NCBI RefSeq assembly: GCF_035474595.1
Contig: NZ_DATIND010000078.1
Coordinates: 1-37,285, forward strand
Source: Longimicrobium sp.
GTDB taxonomy: Bacteria; Gemmatimonadota; Gemmatimonadetes; Longimicrobiales; Longimicrobiaceae
Reading direction: 5' to 3'
DNA: 37,285 nt
Shown: one piece after another, positions 25,604-32,888 of the stretch
How positions within the stretch are numbered: the stretch's first letter is position 1
Layout of the letters: every line of letters begins with the position of its first letter
Notes under the pieces: model-generated
Told to the model about the DNA's origin: nothing
The model's input: only the letters and a program-made list of their open reading frames with translations
Database searches by the model: none
Position numbers and translations under genes: made by a program

Positions 25604-25933
25604 ATGGAACGCTATCCCGACGAGAAGGTGGCCGACCTGCTGAAGAGCCGGCTTCCGGAATGGACGCTGGAGCAGGTCTACATCGTCCGCACCTACGACA
25701 CGGGCGACTGGCAGCGCACGACCATGCTGGCCGGCGCCATCGCCTACCTGGGCGAGAAGGCCTTCCATCACCCCGACCTGTTCCTGAGCTACCCGCGGCT
25801 GAAGGTGCTGCTGACCACGCACGACGCCGGCGGCATCACCGAGCGCGACATCGCCCTGGCCGAGAAGATCGAGGAGATCGCCACCTGGAAGCCGGACTTC
25901 GAGGTGTTCAAAGAGGCGAAGAGCTGGTTCTGA
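25604..25933 (+). CDS. Pterin-4a-carbinolamine dehydratase
   Basis: A 109-residue PhhB/DCoH-family protein that dehydrates 4a-hydroxytetrahydrobiopterin. The active-site signature is AFHHPDLFLSYPRLKVLLTT (53-72) followed by HDAGGIT (73-79), with the histidines 55, 56 and 73 as expected. Length and the final AEKIEEIATW fit the family. There is no aromatic-amino-acid hydroxylase in the window, so the pathway partner is not visible; members without one may act in pterin or molybdopterin-related reactions. ATG at 25604 has no clear Shine-Dalgarno; it probably relies on coupling to thpR. Confidence 0.92.
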   Translation: MERYPDEKVADLLKSRLPEWTLEQVYIVRTYDTGDWQRTTMLAGAIAYLGEKAFHHPDLFLSYPRLKVLLTTHDAGGITERDIALAEKIEEIATWKPDFEVFKEAKSWF

Positions 25934-26083
25934 AAACGGTGGTGAGTAGCACGCATGCCTCACGTGCGTTTGTCGGAAAACATGCGGAAACGCAACAAAG
26001 CGGTACGTGCGGGCTGAAGTGCCAGACCGCATGTGTTCCGCACCCGTGCTGTCAAATCGATCCCGCTGATCGGAGAGAATTGC

Positions 26084-26716
26084 ATGAGTGCGATGAAAGT
26101 GGCACTGCTGTGTACGGTTTGTCTCAGTGGATGCGCCTATACGGTCGGGGCAGGAACTGCGGCGCCGTACTCAGCCGTTCTGACTGGGGCCTCACCTGCA
26201 GACGCCGTGGAGTACGGGAATCGGCTTGCGCAGTGTGTGGAGGCTTACGCGAACCTCCATCGAGGAGAGGTCGGGCGGGCCAAGAGAGATCTAATTCGAT
26301 CCGGAGGCGTGGCGACCGGTTTTGGCCTTGCGACCGCCACCCTAACGGGAACCTTCAAGGCCGAAGACACCAAAACTTGGGTCGGTGTCGGTGGTTCGCT
26401 AATTACAGCGGCCATCGGAGTTTATCAGATCTGGCGCGGAGCGGAGCGCGACGCAGCAGACTTCGTGTCGGAAGCGGCAATGGTTACGTCCGATTACCAA
26501 GCGGCCATCCAAACCGCTACGGACGACACCGCAAAGAAAAAGGCAGTCTCTGATCTCATCCTGAATGCTGGCGGACTTCAGCGGAAGTTCGCGCCCTACG
26601 CAGGATGGTCCGTCACGAACCCCCAGTGCGAGAATGGAGTTTCGCGACCGGCGCCGCTTCCGCCGCCGGCGCCTACGACCGTTCCGCCGAATGCTCCGCC
26701 ACCCGCGCCGTTGTGA
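26084..26716 (+). CDS. Low-GC-content lipoprotein, unknown
   Basis: The 210-residue product has a lipoprotein signal (KVALLCTVCLSGC, Cys17) after a start at ATG 26084 preceded by GGAGAG. Two glycine-rich, possibly membrane-inserting helices follow (GGVATGFGLATATLTGT and WVGVGGSLITAAIGVYQI, about 74-120), then a helical segment (SDYQAAIQTATDDTAKKKAV) and a proline-rich C-terminus (APLPPPAPTTVPPNAPPPAP). No family recognised. The region 25940-26850 is visibly less GC-rich and uses more A/T-ending codons than its neighbours, suggesting recent acquisition. Confidence 0.75.
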   Translation: MSAMKVALLCTVCLSGCAYTVGAGTAAPYSAVLTGASPADAVEYGNRLAQCVEAYANLHRGEVGRAKRDLIRSGGVATGFGLATATLTGTFKAEDTKTWVGVGGSLITAAIGVYQIWRGAERDAADFVSEAAMVTSDYQAAIQTATDDTAKKKAVSDLILNAGGLQRKFAPYAGWSVTNPQCENGVSRPAPLPPPAPTTVPPNAPPPAPL

Positions 26717-26866
26717 GGACGCGGTGGCAGCCCATTTCCATAACCAGCGCTTGGACTCGGGAACGTGCTTTGAGGACGCGCGCACCCGATTCGAGACCAT
26801 GGCACGCATCTCTCTACATCCTCCAAGTCTCTACACACCAGTGACATGCAATCGGAGGGGGATGGG

Positions 26867-27646
26867 ATGCAGCTCGAGGGGCGGGTGGCGCTGATCACGG
26901 GCGCGGGCGAGGGGATCGGGCGCGCGGCGGCGAAGATGCTGGCGAAGGAGGGCGCGCGGATCGGCGCGCTGGGCCGCACGCGCGACGACCTGGATTCGGT
27001 GGTGAAGGAGATCGAGAAGGACGGCGGGAAGGCCACCGTCCTCCTGGCCGACATCAGCAAGGCCGACGAGATGGAGGCCGCCGTGAAGCAGCTGGTGGAC
27101 GCGTACGGCCGCATCGACGTCGTCTTCGCCAACGCGGGGGTGAACGGCGTGTGGGCGCCCATCGAGGAGCTGAAGCCCGAGGAGTGGGAGCAGACCATCG
27201 CCATCAACCTTACCGGCACCTTCCTGACCATCAAGTACGCCGTTCCGCATCTCAAGAAGCAGGGCGGCTCGGTGGTCATCACCAGCTCGGTGAACGGAAC
27301 GCGCATCTTCAGCAACACCGGCGCGACGGCGTACTCGTCCACCAAGGCCGCGCAGGTGGCGATGGGGAAGATGCTGGCGCTGGAGCTCGCGCCGAGCAAG
27401 GTGCGGGTGAACATCATCTGCCCGGGGGCGATCGAGACCGAGATCGACGAGAATACCGAGAAGCGCGACCTGGAGAAGGTGAAGATGCCGGTGGAGTTCC
27501 CGGAGACCCACCAGCCGCTCACGCGGGGCCCCGGAAGCGCCGAGCAGGTGGCACGTCTGGTGCTGTTCCTGGCCTCCGACGCGAGCGATCACATCACCGG
27601 CACGGAGATGTGGATCGACGGCGGCGAGTCGCTGTTGAAGGGATGA
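26867..27646 (+). CDS. Short-chain dehydrogenase/reductase
   Basis: A 259-residue classical SDR. The NAD(P) site is TGAGEGIG (near residue 12), followed by LGRTRDDLDSVVKE; the NAG motif is FANAGVNGVW; catalytic residues are Ser in ITSSVNGTRI, and Tyr/Lys in YSSTK. The C-terminus shows VNIICPGAIETEIDENT and ITGTEMWIDGGESLLKG. Arg/Thr after strand 2 suggests NADP preference but this is not certain. Start ATG at 26867 is preceded by GGAGGGGG. Substrate is unknown. A repeat block follows. Confidence 0.93.
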   Translation: MQLEGRVALITGAGEGIGRAAAKMLAKEGARIGALGRTRDDLDSVVKEIEKDGGKATVLLADISKADEMEAAVKQLVDAYGRIDVVFANAGVNGVWAPIEELKPEEWEQTIAINLTGTFLTIKYAVPHLKKQGGSVVITSSVNGTRIFSNTGATAYSSTKAAQVAMGKMLALELAPSKVRVNIICPGAIETEIDENTEKRDLEKVKMPVEFPETHQPLTRGPGSAEQVARLVLFLASDASDHITGTEMWIDGGESLLKG

Positions 27647-27653
27647 AAAAAGA

Positions 27654-27681
27654 AGTCCCAAGTCCTGAGTCCTGAGTCCCA
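27654..27681. repeat. Heptamer tandem array AGTCCYR
   Basis: Four heptamers (AGTCCCA, AGTCCTG, AGTCCTG, AGTCCCA) start 7 bases after the SDR stop and are followed by AGTGAACTGAA. They face the opposing ACTTAGG array 43 bases downstream. The same units recur at 35215-35228. Confidence 0.92.
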
Positions 27682-27723
27682 AGTGAACTGAATCGGGCGG
27701 CGACGAACGGCGCGGAATCCGGC

Positions 27724-27770
27724 ACTTAGGACTTAGGACTTAGGACTTAGGACTTAGGACTTAGGACTTC
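27724..27770. repeat. Heptamer tandem array ACTTAGG x6
   Basis: Six perfect ACTTAGG units plus a partial one (ACTTC), then AGTTCCACTT. On the other strand this reads AAGTGGAACTGA then CCTAAGT repeats, the mirror of the array at 27654-27692. It ends 26 bases before the next gene. Confidence 0.95.
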
Positions 27771-27796
27771 AGTTCCACTTACGTTGGAGCGCACCC

Positions 27797-27982
27797 ATGC
27801 CTGCCGACCCCACCCCCGCGGCTCCCAACGACCTTCCCGCCACGCCGGGCGCCGCCGAGCGCGAGGCTGCGCACGACCGCGACGAGGCGGCGGTGGACGA
27901 GGCCAGCGACGAGTCGTTCCCCGCGAGCGACCCGCCCGCGTACACGCACACCCACGCCGGCACCCCGGACGCGGAGCGATGA
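27797..27982 (+). CDS. Small acidic SFPASDPP-motif protein
   Basis: A 61-residue acidic protein with almost no hydrophobic core. The central motif DEASDESFPASDPPAYTHTH matches a short motif (DEASxESFPASDPP) that I know recurs in small proteins of many Proteobacteria and other phyla, with unknown function. ATG at 27797 is preceded by GGAG at a good distance. Its stop overlaps the OsmC start (ATGA), so it is translationally coupled to OsmC and the DCC protein. Intrinsically disordered by composition. Confidence 0.8.
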   Translation: MPADPTPAAPNDLPATPGAAEREAAHDRDEAAVDEASDESFPASDPPAYTHTHAGTPDAER

Positions 27983-28365
27983 AGATCACCCTCCTTTCCG
28001 ACGACCGCATCCGCGTGGACGGCGGCGCCGGGCCCATGTCGGTCGAGGCCGAGTCGGCGGAGATGACCTACTCGCCCTACCACATGCTGGCGAGCGGACT
28101 GGCCACCTGCACCCTCTCCGTCCTCCACGCGTGGGCCACGAACGCCAAGCTCCCCGCCGACGGCTTGGCGCTGGAGGTGGGATGGACCTTCGTGGAAGAC
28201 CCGCACCGCGTGGGCTCGATGCAGGTGGAGATCGAGTGGCCGGGGCTCCCCGCGAACCGGCTCGCGGCGGCGAAGCGCGTGGCCGACCTGTGCACGGTGA
28301 AGGCGACGTTCGCGCATCCGCCCGCCATCTCCACCGACGTGAAGGCGGAGGCGAGGGCGGCATGA
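27979..28365 (+). CDS. OsmC/Ohr-family peroxidase
   Basis: A 128-residue OsmC-like protein that would reduce organic hydroperoxides with two cysteines. The first Cys is in YHMLASGLATCTLSVLHAWA and the second in VADLCTVKATFAHPP; EAESAEMTYSPY and PHRVGSMQVEIEWPG fit the family scaffold. ATG 27979 overlaps the stop of the upstream small gene, and its own stop overlaps the next start. Between Ohr and OsmC subfamilies I cannot decide. The coupling with a DCC thiol oxidoreductase suggests a thiol-redox unit. Confidence 0.92.
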   Translation: MKITLLSDDRIRVDGGAGPMSVEAESAEMTYSPYHMLASGLATCTLSVLHAWATNAKLPADGLALEVGWTFVEDPHRVGSMQVEIEWPGLPANRLAAAKRVADLCTVKATFAHPPAISTDVKAEARAA

Positions 28366-28832
28366 CCATTCCCGTGGTGCGCTTCGTGTTCGGCGGGCAG
28401 GAGGCCGACGCCGTGGGCAGCGGGCGGCCGTGGACGGTGGTGTACGACGGCCAGTGCAAGGTGTGCGGCCGCCTGGTGAAGCTCCTGCGCAAGTGGGACA
28501 CGCGGCAGGAGATCGAGCCCATCCCGTTCCAGAACACCTCGGTGCTCATCCGCTTCCCGTGGATCCCCGCCGAGGCGTACGCGCAGGCGATGCAGCTGGT
28601 CGGGCCGGGCGGACAGACGTGGCAGGGCGGCTACGCCATCGAGCAGCTGCTGAAGATCCTTCCGTACGGCGGGATGCTGGGGTGGGCGTTCAAGGTCCCG
28701 TTCTTCGGCGAGCTGTTCAACCGCTTCTACCGCTGGTTCGCGCGCAACCGCTACAAGTTCGGCTGCGGCGAGCACTGCGCCCTCCGCCCCCAGCAGCTCG
28801 ACTTCGGCGACCAGGATTCGATGGCGGCGTGA
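28362..28832 (+). CDS. DCC-family thiol-disulphide oxidoreductase
   Basis: A 156-residue DUF393 protein. The family motif is YDGQCKVCGRLVKLLRKWD (28-46), with Asp-x-x-Cys-x-x-Cys. Downstream, QGGYAIEQLLKILPYGGMLG and LFNRFYRWFARNRYKFGCGE match the DUF393 scaffold, with extra Cys in GCGEHC. The N-terminal 20 residues extend beyond the domain. Start ATG 28362 overlaps the osmC stop (ATGA). It probably reduces or oxidises disulphides, possibly supplying the OsmC protein; this is inference from coupling. Confidence 0.9.
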   Translation: MTIPVVRFVFGGQEADAVGSGRPWTVVYDGQCKVCGRLVKLLRKWDTRQEIEPIPFQNTSVLIRFPWIPAEAYAQAMQLVGPGGQTWQGGYAIEQLLKILPYGGMLGWAFKVPFFGELFNRFYRWFARNRYKFGCGEHCALRPQQLDFGDQDSMAA

Positions 28833-28897
28833 TCACCGGGGCGCAGTTGTAATATCGCATCTGGCAATCACCTGTGCATTACAAACGCACAGAGAGA

Positions 28898-28980
28898 CGT
28901 CATCCTGAGGCCGGCCAAGCCATTGTTGCCCCCGCACGAGCGGTTGCAGGCCGAAGGATCCATAGGCGAGGTCGCACGTG
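28898..28980 (-). repeat. Dispersed repeat A, copy 3
   Basis: On the minus strand it reads CACGTGCGACCTCGCC, then GGATCCTTCGGCCTGCA, then CCGCTCGTGCGGG and finally GGCCGGCCTCAGGATGACGT. It is nearly identical to copy 4 (37131-37210) throughout about 80 bases. Confidence 0.9.
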
Positions 28981-29059
28981 CGCTTCCGGATTACACGATC
29001 GATCTCCGAATTGGGGATGAAGGGCGGCTGACGACCGCGCCACCAATACCTGCGGTTGG

Positions 29060-29112
29060 AGCCTCGCGCGGTTTGCGAGGCTTTTCGTAGTTGTTGCAGC
29101 GGCTTCAGCCGC
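29060..29112 (-). repeat. Two-hairpin element B, copy 4
   Basis: On the minus strand stem 1 is GCGGCT/AGCCGC (29107-29112 with 29099-29104), linker GCAACAAC (29090-29097), stem 2 AGCCTCGC/GCGAGGCT (29075-29082 with 29060-29067). On the plus strand the stem 2 hairpin is followed by TTTT, giving it terminator-like form upstream of the cupredoxin gene. Confidence 0.92.
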
Positions 29113-29253
29113 CTTTGTATCCGGGGTGATGCGAAGAGATCCGGGGCCCACCAAACGTTTCCTCCGTACATCAACCCGGCCGATGTAGATTCGGGTGTGG
29201 CGGGCACGTCTCCCGTGCCGCGCGCTGTACTTCCCCGATCGGAGGCCAGCCTG

Positions 29254-29622
29254 ATGCCATACGCCCGCGTTCTCGCCCTTCCCCTCCTCGCCCTCCTGAC
29301 GCTCGCCGCCGGGCCGTCGGCCGCGGCGAAGCCGCCGCGCACCGTCGCCGTGCGGCTGACGGAGTACCGGATCGAGATGCCGGACAGCGTGCAGCAGGGC
29401 GAGGTGACGTTCTCCGTGACCAACGCGGGGCACGACCAGCACCAGTTCTCCGTGCGCGGCCACCGCGGCCTGCGCTCCACGCGCGTCCTGAAGCCCGGCG
29501 AGACCGTGAGCTTCCCCATGCGGCTGGTGGTGGGCGGCTACACGGCCTACTGCAACGTGCGCGAGCACAACGAGAACCATCGCCAGCTGGGGATGGAGCA
29601 CGCGCTCCGCGTCGTCTGGTAG
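29254..29622 (+). CDS. Secreted cupredoxin-like protein
   Basis: A 122-residue exported protein: signal peptide MPYARVLALPLLALLTLAAG with a cleavage near SAAAK, then a single cupredoxin domain (VAVRLTEYRIEMPDSVQQGE, VTFSVTNAGHDQHQFSV). The type 1 copper ligand candidates are His63 (or His60), Cys100 in TAYCNVREH, His105 or His109, and Met114 in HRQLGM. Compared with the usual C-x4-H-x4-M, four extra residues lie between the histidine and Met, so the copper loop is longer. GGAGG at 29241-29245 is a good ribosome site. It may carry electrons or bind copper. Confidence 0.87.
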   Translation: MPYARVLALPLLALLTLAAGPSAAAKPPRTVAVRLTEYRIEMPDSVQQGEVTFSVTNAGHDQHQFSVRGHRGLRSTRVLKPGETVSFPMRLVVGGYTAYCNVREHNENHRQLGMEHALRVVW

Positions 29623-29665
29623 CGCCGCAATCCCCCCATCTTCATCCCCATAACGACGAGAGCCG

Positions 29666-29692
29666 CGGAAGGACGTCCTGTCCTCCGCGGCC
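29666..29692. terminator. Bidirectional terminator hairpin
   Basis: GCCGCGGAAGGAC and GTCCTCCGCGGC pair with one bulged A. It lies between the convergent cupredoxin and degenerate-receiver genes. The coordinates are approximate by 1-3 bases. Confidence 0.65.
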
Positions 29693-29716
29693 CGGTTGCG
29701 TTCGACCGGATGCGTT

Positions 29717-30169
29717 TCACTGCCACTGCGGCGCGGGCCGATGGCGGAGGGCGCGCCGCATCGCGGCAGCCAGCCTCCGTGGCGAGCAGGGGAGCATCAG
29801 CACGCGCGCGGCCTCGGGCGCCAGGCGCCGGCAGTGCGCCGCGACGTACGGGTCGGTGGTGATGCAGACGATGGCGAACCCCGCGCCCGAGGCCAGGCCG
29901 GCAAGCTCGCGGAAGCTCTCCCACGGGAGGATGCCGCGGCGCCCCACGCTGGCCACCACCCCCGCGAACCCCATCGACCGCGCCAGACGGATGCACTCGC
30001 CAGGCGAGTAGGCGTGCACCAGCGCGAACCCGCGGGATTCGAGGAACGTTCCGTAGACGGCGTGCGTGTCCAGGTCTCCGTCGGCCATCAGGAGCACGTC
30101 CGCGCGCGAGCCGGGTGACGCGCCGGCCAGCCTTTCCGGCCCGCGGGGTTCCCTTTGCGGTGCGTCCAT
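29717..30169 (-). CDS. Degenerate response-regulator receiver protein
   Basis: A 150-residue protein with a receiver-like fold: RADVLLMADGDLDTHAVYGT (beta 1, alpha 1), GFAGVVASVGRRGILP (beta 3), FAIVCITTD (beta 4) and VLMLPCSPRRLAAAM (beta 5). The phosphoacceptor Asp is replaced (GVVASVG has no Asp at beta 3), and the conserved Lys of the KP motif reads LP. The Thr of beta 4 is kept. It should not be phosphorylated normally. The 24 N-terminal residues are disordered. ATG 30169 was chosen because the preceding residues are low-complexity. No output domain. Confidence 0.75.
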   Translation of the reverse strand: MDAPQREPRGPERLAGASPGSRADVLLMADGDLDTHAVYGTFLESRGFALVHAYSPGECIRLARSMGFAGVVASVGRRGILPWESFRELAGLASGAGFAIVCITTDPYVAAHCRRLAPEAARVLMLPCSPRRLAAAMRRALRHRPAPQWQ

Positions 30170-30501
30170 GTGCGCTCCTTTTCCCGTCCGCGACCGAGGC
30201 GTCGGCCGGGCCAGGGATGGCGCCGGCGCCGCGAGCAGCCTGCAACGGTCTTCGGGCGTGGAGGAGGGTGCAGCCCGTCTCCGCGACGCCCCCACGGATC
30301 GCGTAAATCCAAGCTAACCAAAGACTTCCATCAGGTGAAGAGCTGTAGCAGGCGGGAGCAGATGCGTCACCGCCCCAGGAACCGCGGATGCCGGGGCGCG
30401 GCTCGCAGGCCAGGGCGTGAGACCTCTTCCGGAACGGTTGTTGACGCACGGGCGCCGGCCGCTTCCATTCGATCGTCATCACTCCGACCCCGACGAGCAC
30501 G
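30170..30501. other. Divergent gap before the MBL-fold gene
   Basis: I see no gene or recognisable repeat in this stretch. It should hold promoters for both flanking genes, but none is convincing by eye. Confidence 0.5.
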
Positions 30502-31494
30502 GTGACCGAACGCCCGCCGCACCACGGCCCCGACGGCCGCTTTCGCATTCCCTGGCCGCTGGAGGTGGCGGACCAGCGCAGCGGCGGCAGCATCTTCCGC
30601 TGGCAGTGGGAGCGGATGCGGAACAGGCGCGCGCCCAATCCACCGCCGGAGCAGGTCCCCGTCGTCCCCCACGCCGTCGCCATGCCGCGCGCGGGGGACG
30701 AGATCCGCGTGACCTGGGTGGGGCATGCGTCGTTCCTCGTCCAGGCGGGCGGGCTGAACCTGCTCACCGACCCGCACTGGAGCCGCCGCGCGTCGCCCAG
30801 CCAGCGTATCGGCCCGGCGCGCTTCCAGGAGCCCGGCATCCCCTTCGACGAGCTGCCGCCGGTCGACGCCGTCCTCCTCTCGCACGACCACTACGATCAC
30901 CTCGATCGGGCGACGGTGGAGCGGCTGCGCGACCGTTTCGGCGCCGGGCTGCGGTGGATCACCCCGCTCGCGTACCGCGCCTGGTTCGGCGACCTGGGCG
31001 TGACGAACGTGACCGAGCTGGACTGGTGGGGGGAGACGAAGATCGGTGAAATCGCCGTCACCTGCGCGCCCGCGCAGCACTGGACGCGGCGGCGGCTGAA
31101 GGAGATGAACGACCGCCTGTGGGCCTCGTACGCGCTGCGCCTCGCTGACGGGCGCGGCATCTACTTCGGCGGCGACAGCGGGTATTTCCGCGGGTACGAG
31201 GAGATCGGGCGGCGGCTGGGCCCGTTCGACGTGGTGATGCTTCCCATCGGCGCGTACGACCCGCGCTGGTTCATGGCCCCGGCGCACATGAACCCCGAGG
31301 AGGCGGTTCGCGCCTACCGCGAGCTCGGCGGCCGCGGCGCCTTCGTCGCCATGCACTGGGGCACCTTCCGCCTTACCGACGAGGACCCGCTGGAGCCCCC
31401 CGTCCGCACGCGCGCCGCCTGGGCGGACGCCCGCCTCTCCGAGCGCGACCTCCACATCCTCCGCCACGGGGAGACGCTGGTCGTCGAAGGGTGA
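30502..31494 (+). CDS. MBL-fold metallo-hydrolase (NAPE-PLD-like)
   Basis: A 330-residue metallo-beta-lactamase-fold hydrolase. The two-metal motif is SHDHYDHLD (HxHxDH). Other marks are VTWVGHASFLVQAGGLNLLT near residue 70, TCAPAQHWTRR, FGGDSGYFRGYEEIG and VAMHWGTFRLTDEDPLEPP. This order is that of the NAPE-PLD/RomA/UlaG-like branch, which hydrolyses phospholipid-type or other phosphodiester substrates; the substrate here is unknown. The start is a GTG at 30502 with only a weak purine-rich site. A repeat B copy follows the stop. Confidence 0.92.
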   Translation: MTERPPHHGPDGRFRIPWPLEVADQRSGGSIFRWQWERMRNRRAPNPPPEQVPVVPHAVAMPRAGDEIRVTWVGHASFLVQAGGLNLLTDPHWSRRASPSQRIGPARFQEPGIPFDELPPVDAVLLSHDHYDHLDRATVERLRDRFGAGLRWITPLAYRAWFGDLGVTNVTELDWWGETKIGEIAVTCAPAQHWTRRRLKEMNDRLWASYALRLADGRGIYFGGDSGYFRGYEEIGRRLGPFDVVMLPIGAYDPRWFMAPAHMNPEEAVRAYRELGGRGAFVAMHWGTFRLTDEDPLEPPVRTRAAWADARLSERDLHILRHGETLVVEG

Positions 31495-31522
31495 TGGGGG
31501 AAGTCGCCGCTCGCGCCGTGGG

Positions 31523-31570
31523 GCGAATGAATTCGCGGCAACAACGGCCCGAAGTCCGCCTTCGCGGACT
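31523..31570 (+). repeat. Two-hairpin element B, copy 6 (variant stem 2)
   Basis: Stem 1 GCGAAT/ATTCGC (31523-31528, 31531-31536), linker GGCAACAAC (31537-31545), stem 2 AGTCCGC/GCGGACT (31553-31559, 31564-31570). Between the MBL-fold stop and the DUF1906 gene, in the same orientation as both. Confidence 0.92.
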
Positions 31571-31714
31571 GCACCCCCGGCATCGGTGCGCGGCCGGAGT
31601 CGGGAGTGCACCGAACCTGCCTTCGAATATCGGCGCCACGCCCAAACCCCATCCGGCCCGCGACTTGCCCGTGCATCGGCGCATCCTGCGATGACCCCGA
31701 TGCTCCGGAGAACG

Positions 31715-32638
31715 ATGCCGCGCCGTATCACCCCGATCCGCCTTGCCGCCATTCCGCTCGCCGCGATGGTCGCGGCGTGCGCGCAGCCGTCGTCCGTGCG
31801 GACGGGTCCGGCGCCGGTGCCGTCCGGGCCTACGAAGCCGACGGCGGCGGGGCATCCCGGCTTCGACACCACGATCTACCCCGGCGACGGGATCATGCGG
31901 GCGTGGCGCGACGCCTCGCCGTACGAGTGGGTGGGCTACTATCTCCCCGCCCCCTGCCACCGCGACCTCTCGTGGTCCGGCAAGCGCGACGCGCTGATCG
32001 CGATGGGATGGGGGACGGCGGCCATCTACGTCGGCCAGCAGGACTGGGGGCAGATGAACCGCGCCCCCGCGCAGCAGCCCGCGCTCGACACCACCACCGC
32101 CGCACAGCAGAATCCGCCCGCGCAGGCGCAGCCCCCGGCGCAGCCGCAGACGCAGGTGCAGGCCGCCCCCGCCCAGTGCTCCGCCGCGAACCTGGTCGCC
32201 GGCCGCGGCACCACGGACGCCGACGACGCGATCGCGCGCGCGGCGAGCGAGGGCTTCCCCGCCGGCTCCGTCATCTACCTGGACGTGGAGCGGGTGCAGG
32301 CCGTCTCCGCGCCGCTCGTCGCCTACGCGCGCGAGTGGGCGCAGCGGGTGCTGGCGGAGGGGCGCTACCTTCCCGGGCTGTACGTCCACCGCCTGAACGC
32401 CGCGCCGCTGACCGAGGCAATGCGCACCGCGTGGGCCGGCGCGGGGCGGAGCGACGCCGTGCCGGTGTGGGTGACGGCGACCGACGCGGGGTTCACGCTG
32501 GACCAGCGCCCCGGCGCGTCGGGGGTCGACGCCACCATCTGGCAGGGGCGGCTGGACCTGAACGAAAGCTGGGGCGGCGCCACGCTTCGCATCGACCAGA
32601 ACGTCTCCACGTCGCGCTCGCCCTCCGCGCCGCGCTGA
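31715..32638 (+). CDS. DUF1906 lipoprotein (Rv2525c-like)
   Basis: A 307-residue lipoprotein: RRITPIRLAAIPLAAMVAAC with the lipobox Cys near 23, then a glycoside-hydrolase-like DUF1906 domain (GFDTTIYPGDGIMRAWRDAS, YEWVGYYLPAPC, IYVGQQDWG, SVIYLDVERVQA, LPGLYVHRLNA, DATIWQGRLDLN). A Gln/Pro/Ala insert of about 40 residues interrupts the domain (QQPALDTTTAAQQN). Rv2525c-type proteins are thought to act in cell-wall turnover. ATG 31715 is preceded by CCGGAG; ATGs at 31691 and 31700 are further upstream but fit the signal less well. Confidence 0.87.
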   Translation: MPRRITPIRLAAIPLAAMVAACAQPSSVRTGPAPVPSGPTKPTAAGHPGFDTTIYPGDGIMRAWRDASPYEWVGYYLPAPCHRDLSWSGKRDALIAMGWGTAAIYVGQQDWGQMNRAPAQQPALDTTTAAQQNPPAQAQPPAQPQTQVQAAPAQCSAANLVAGRGTTDADDAIARAASEGFPAGSVIYLDVERVQAVSAPLVAYAREWAQRVLAEGRYLPGLYVHRLNAAPLTEAMRTAWAGAGRSDAVPVWVTATDAGFTLDQRPGASGVDATIWQGRLDLNESWGGATLRIDQNVSTSRSPSAPR

Positions 32639-32656
32639 AGCGCCCCGGACGCGCCA

Positions 32657-32679
32657 GCCCCCGCGCGGATCGCGGGGGC
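32657..32679 (+). terminator. GC hairpin after the DUF1906 gene
   Basis: GCCCCCGCG (32657-32665) and CGCGGGGGC (32671-32679) form a 9-bp perfect stem with a 5-base loop, about 20 bases after the stop. There is no T tract, so termination would depend on other factors. Confidence 0.5.
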
Positions 32680-32888
32680 GGCCGTCCCGGCGCGAAGCGG
32701 GTGCGGCGGTGACCGAATTGCCGCCGAAGGGGTTGCGGCATCGTCGGTTGGCTTCCAGTTTTGGTGCCCGCACTCCACGCGAGCGCTCCGCACCTTTCCG
32801 GCTCGCGCCGGGTCCCGGCAGTTCGCAACCCACCCACGCACCCGGCGGCACGCGCCTTTGGCGCAATCCGCGGCACCGGCTCTCAACC

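Larger units (their letters stand above)
28833..29253. other. Gap between the DCC and cupredoxin genes
   Basis: No gene. It holds element A copy 3 in reverse orientation (28898-28980), element B copy 4 in reverse orientation (29060-29112) and the GGAGG site of the cupredoxin gene (29241-29245). Confidence 0.75.

Noticed and set aside
27724-27770. CRISPR-like regular repeats
   Set aside because: Heptamers are contiguous with no spacers.
28898-28980. tRNA-like structure or attachment site
   Set aside because: No anticodon arm or CCA end; it matches the dispersed A repeat.
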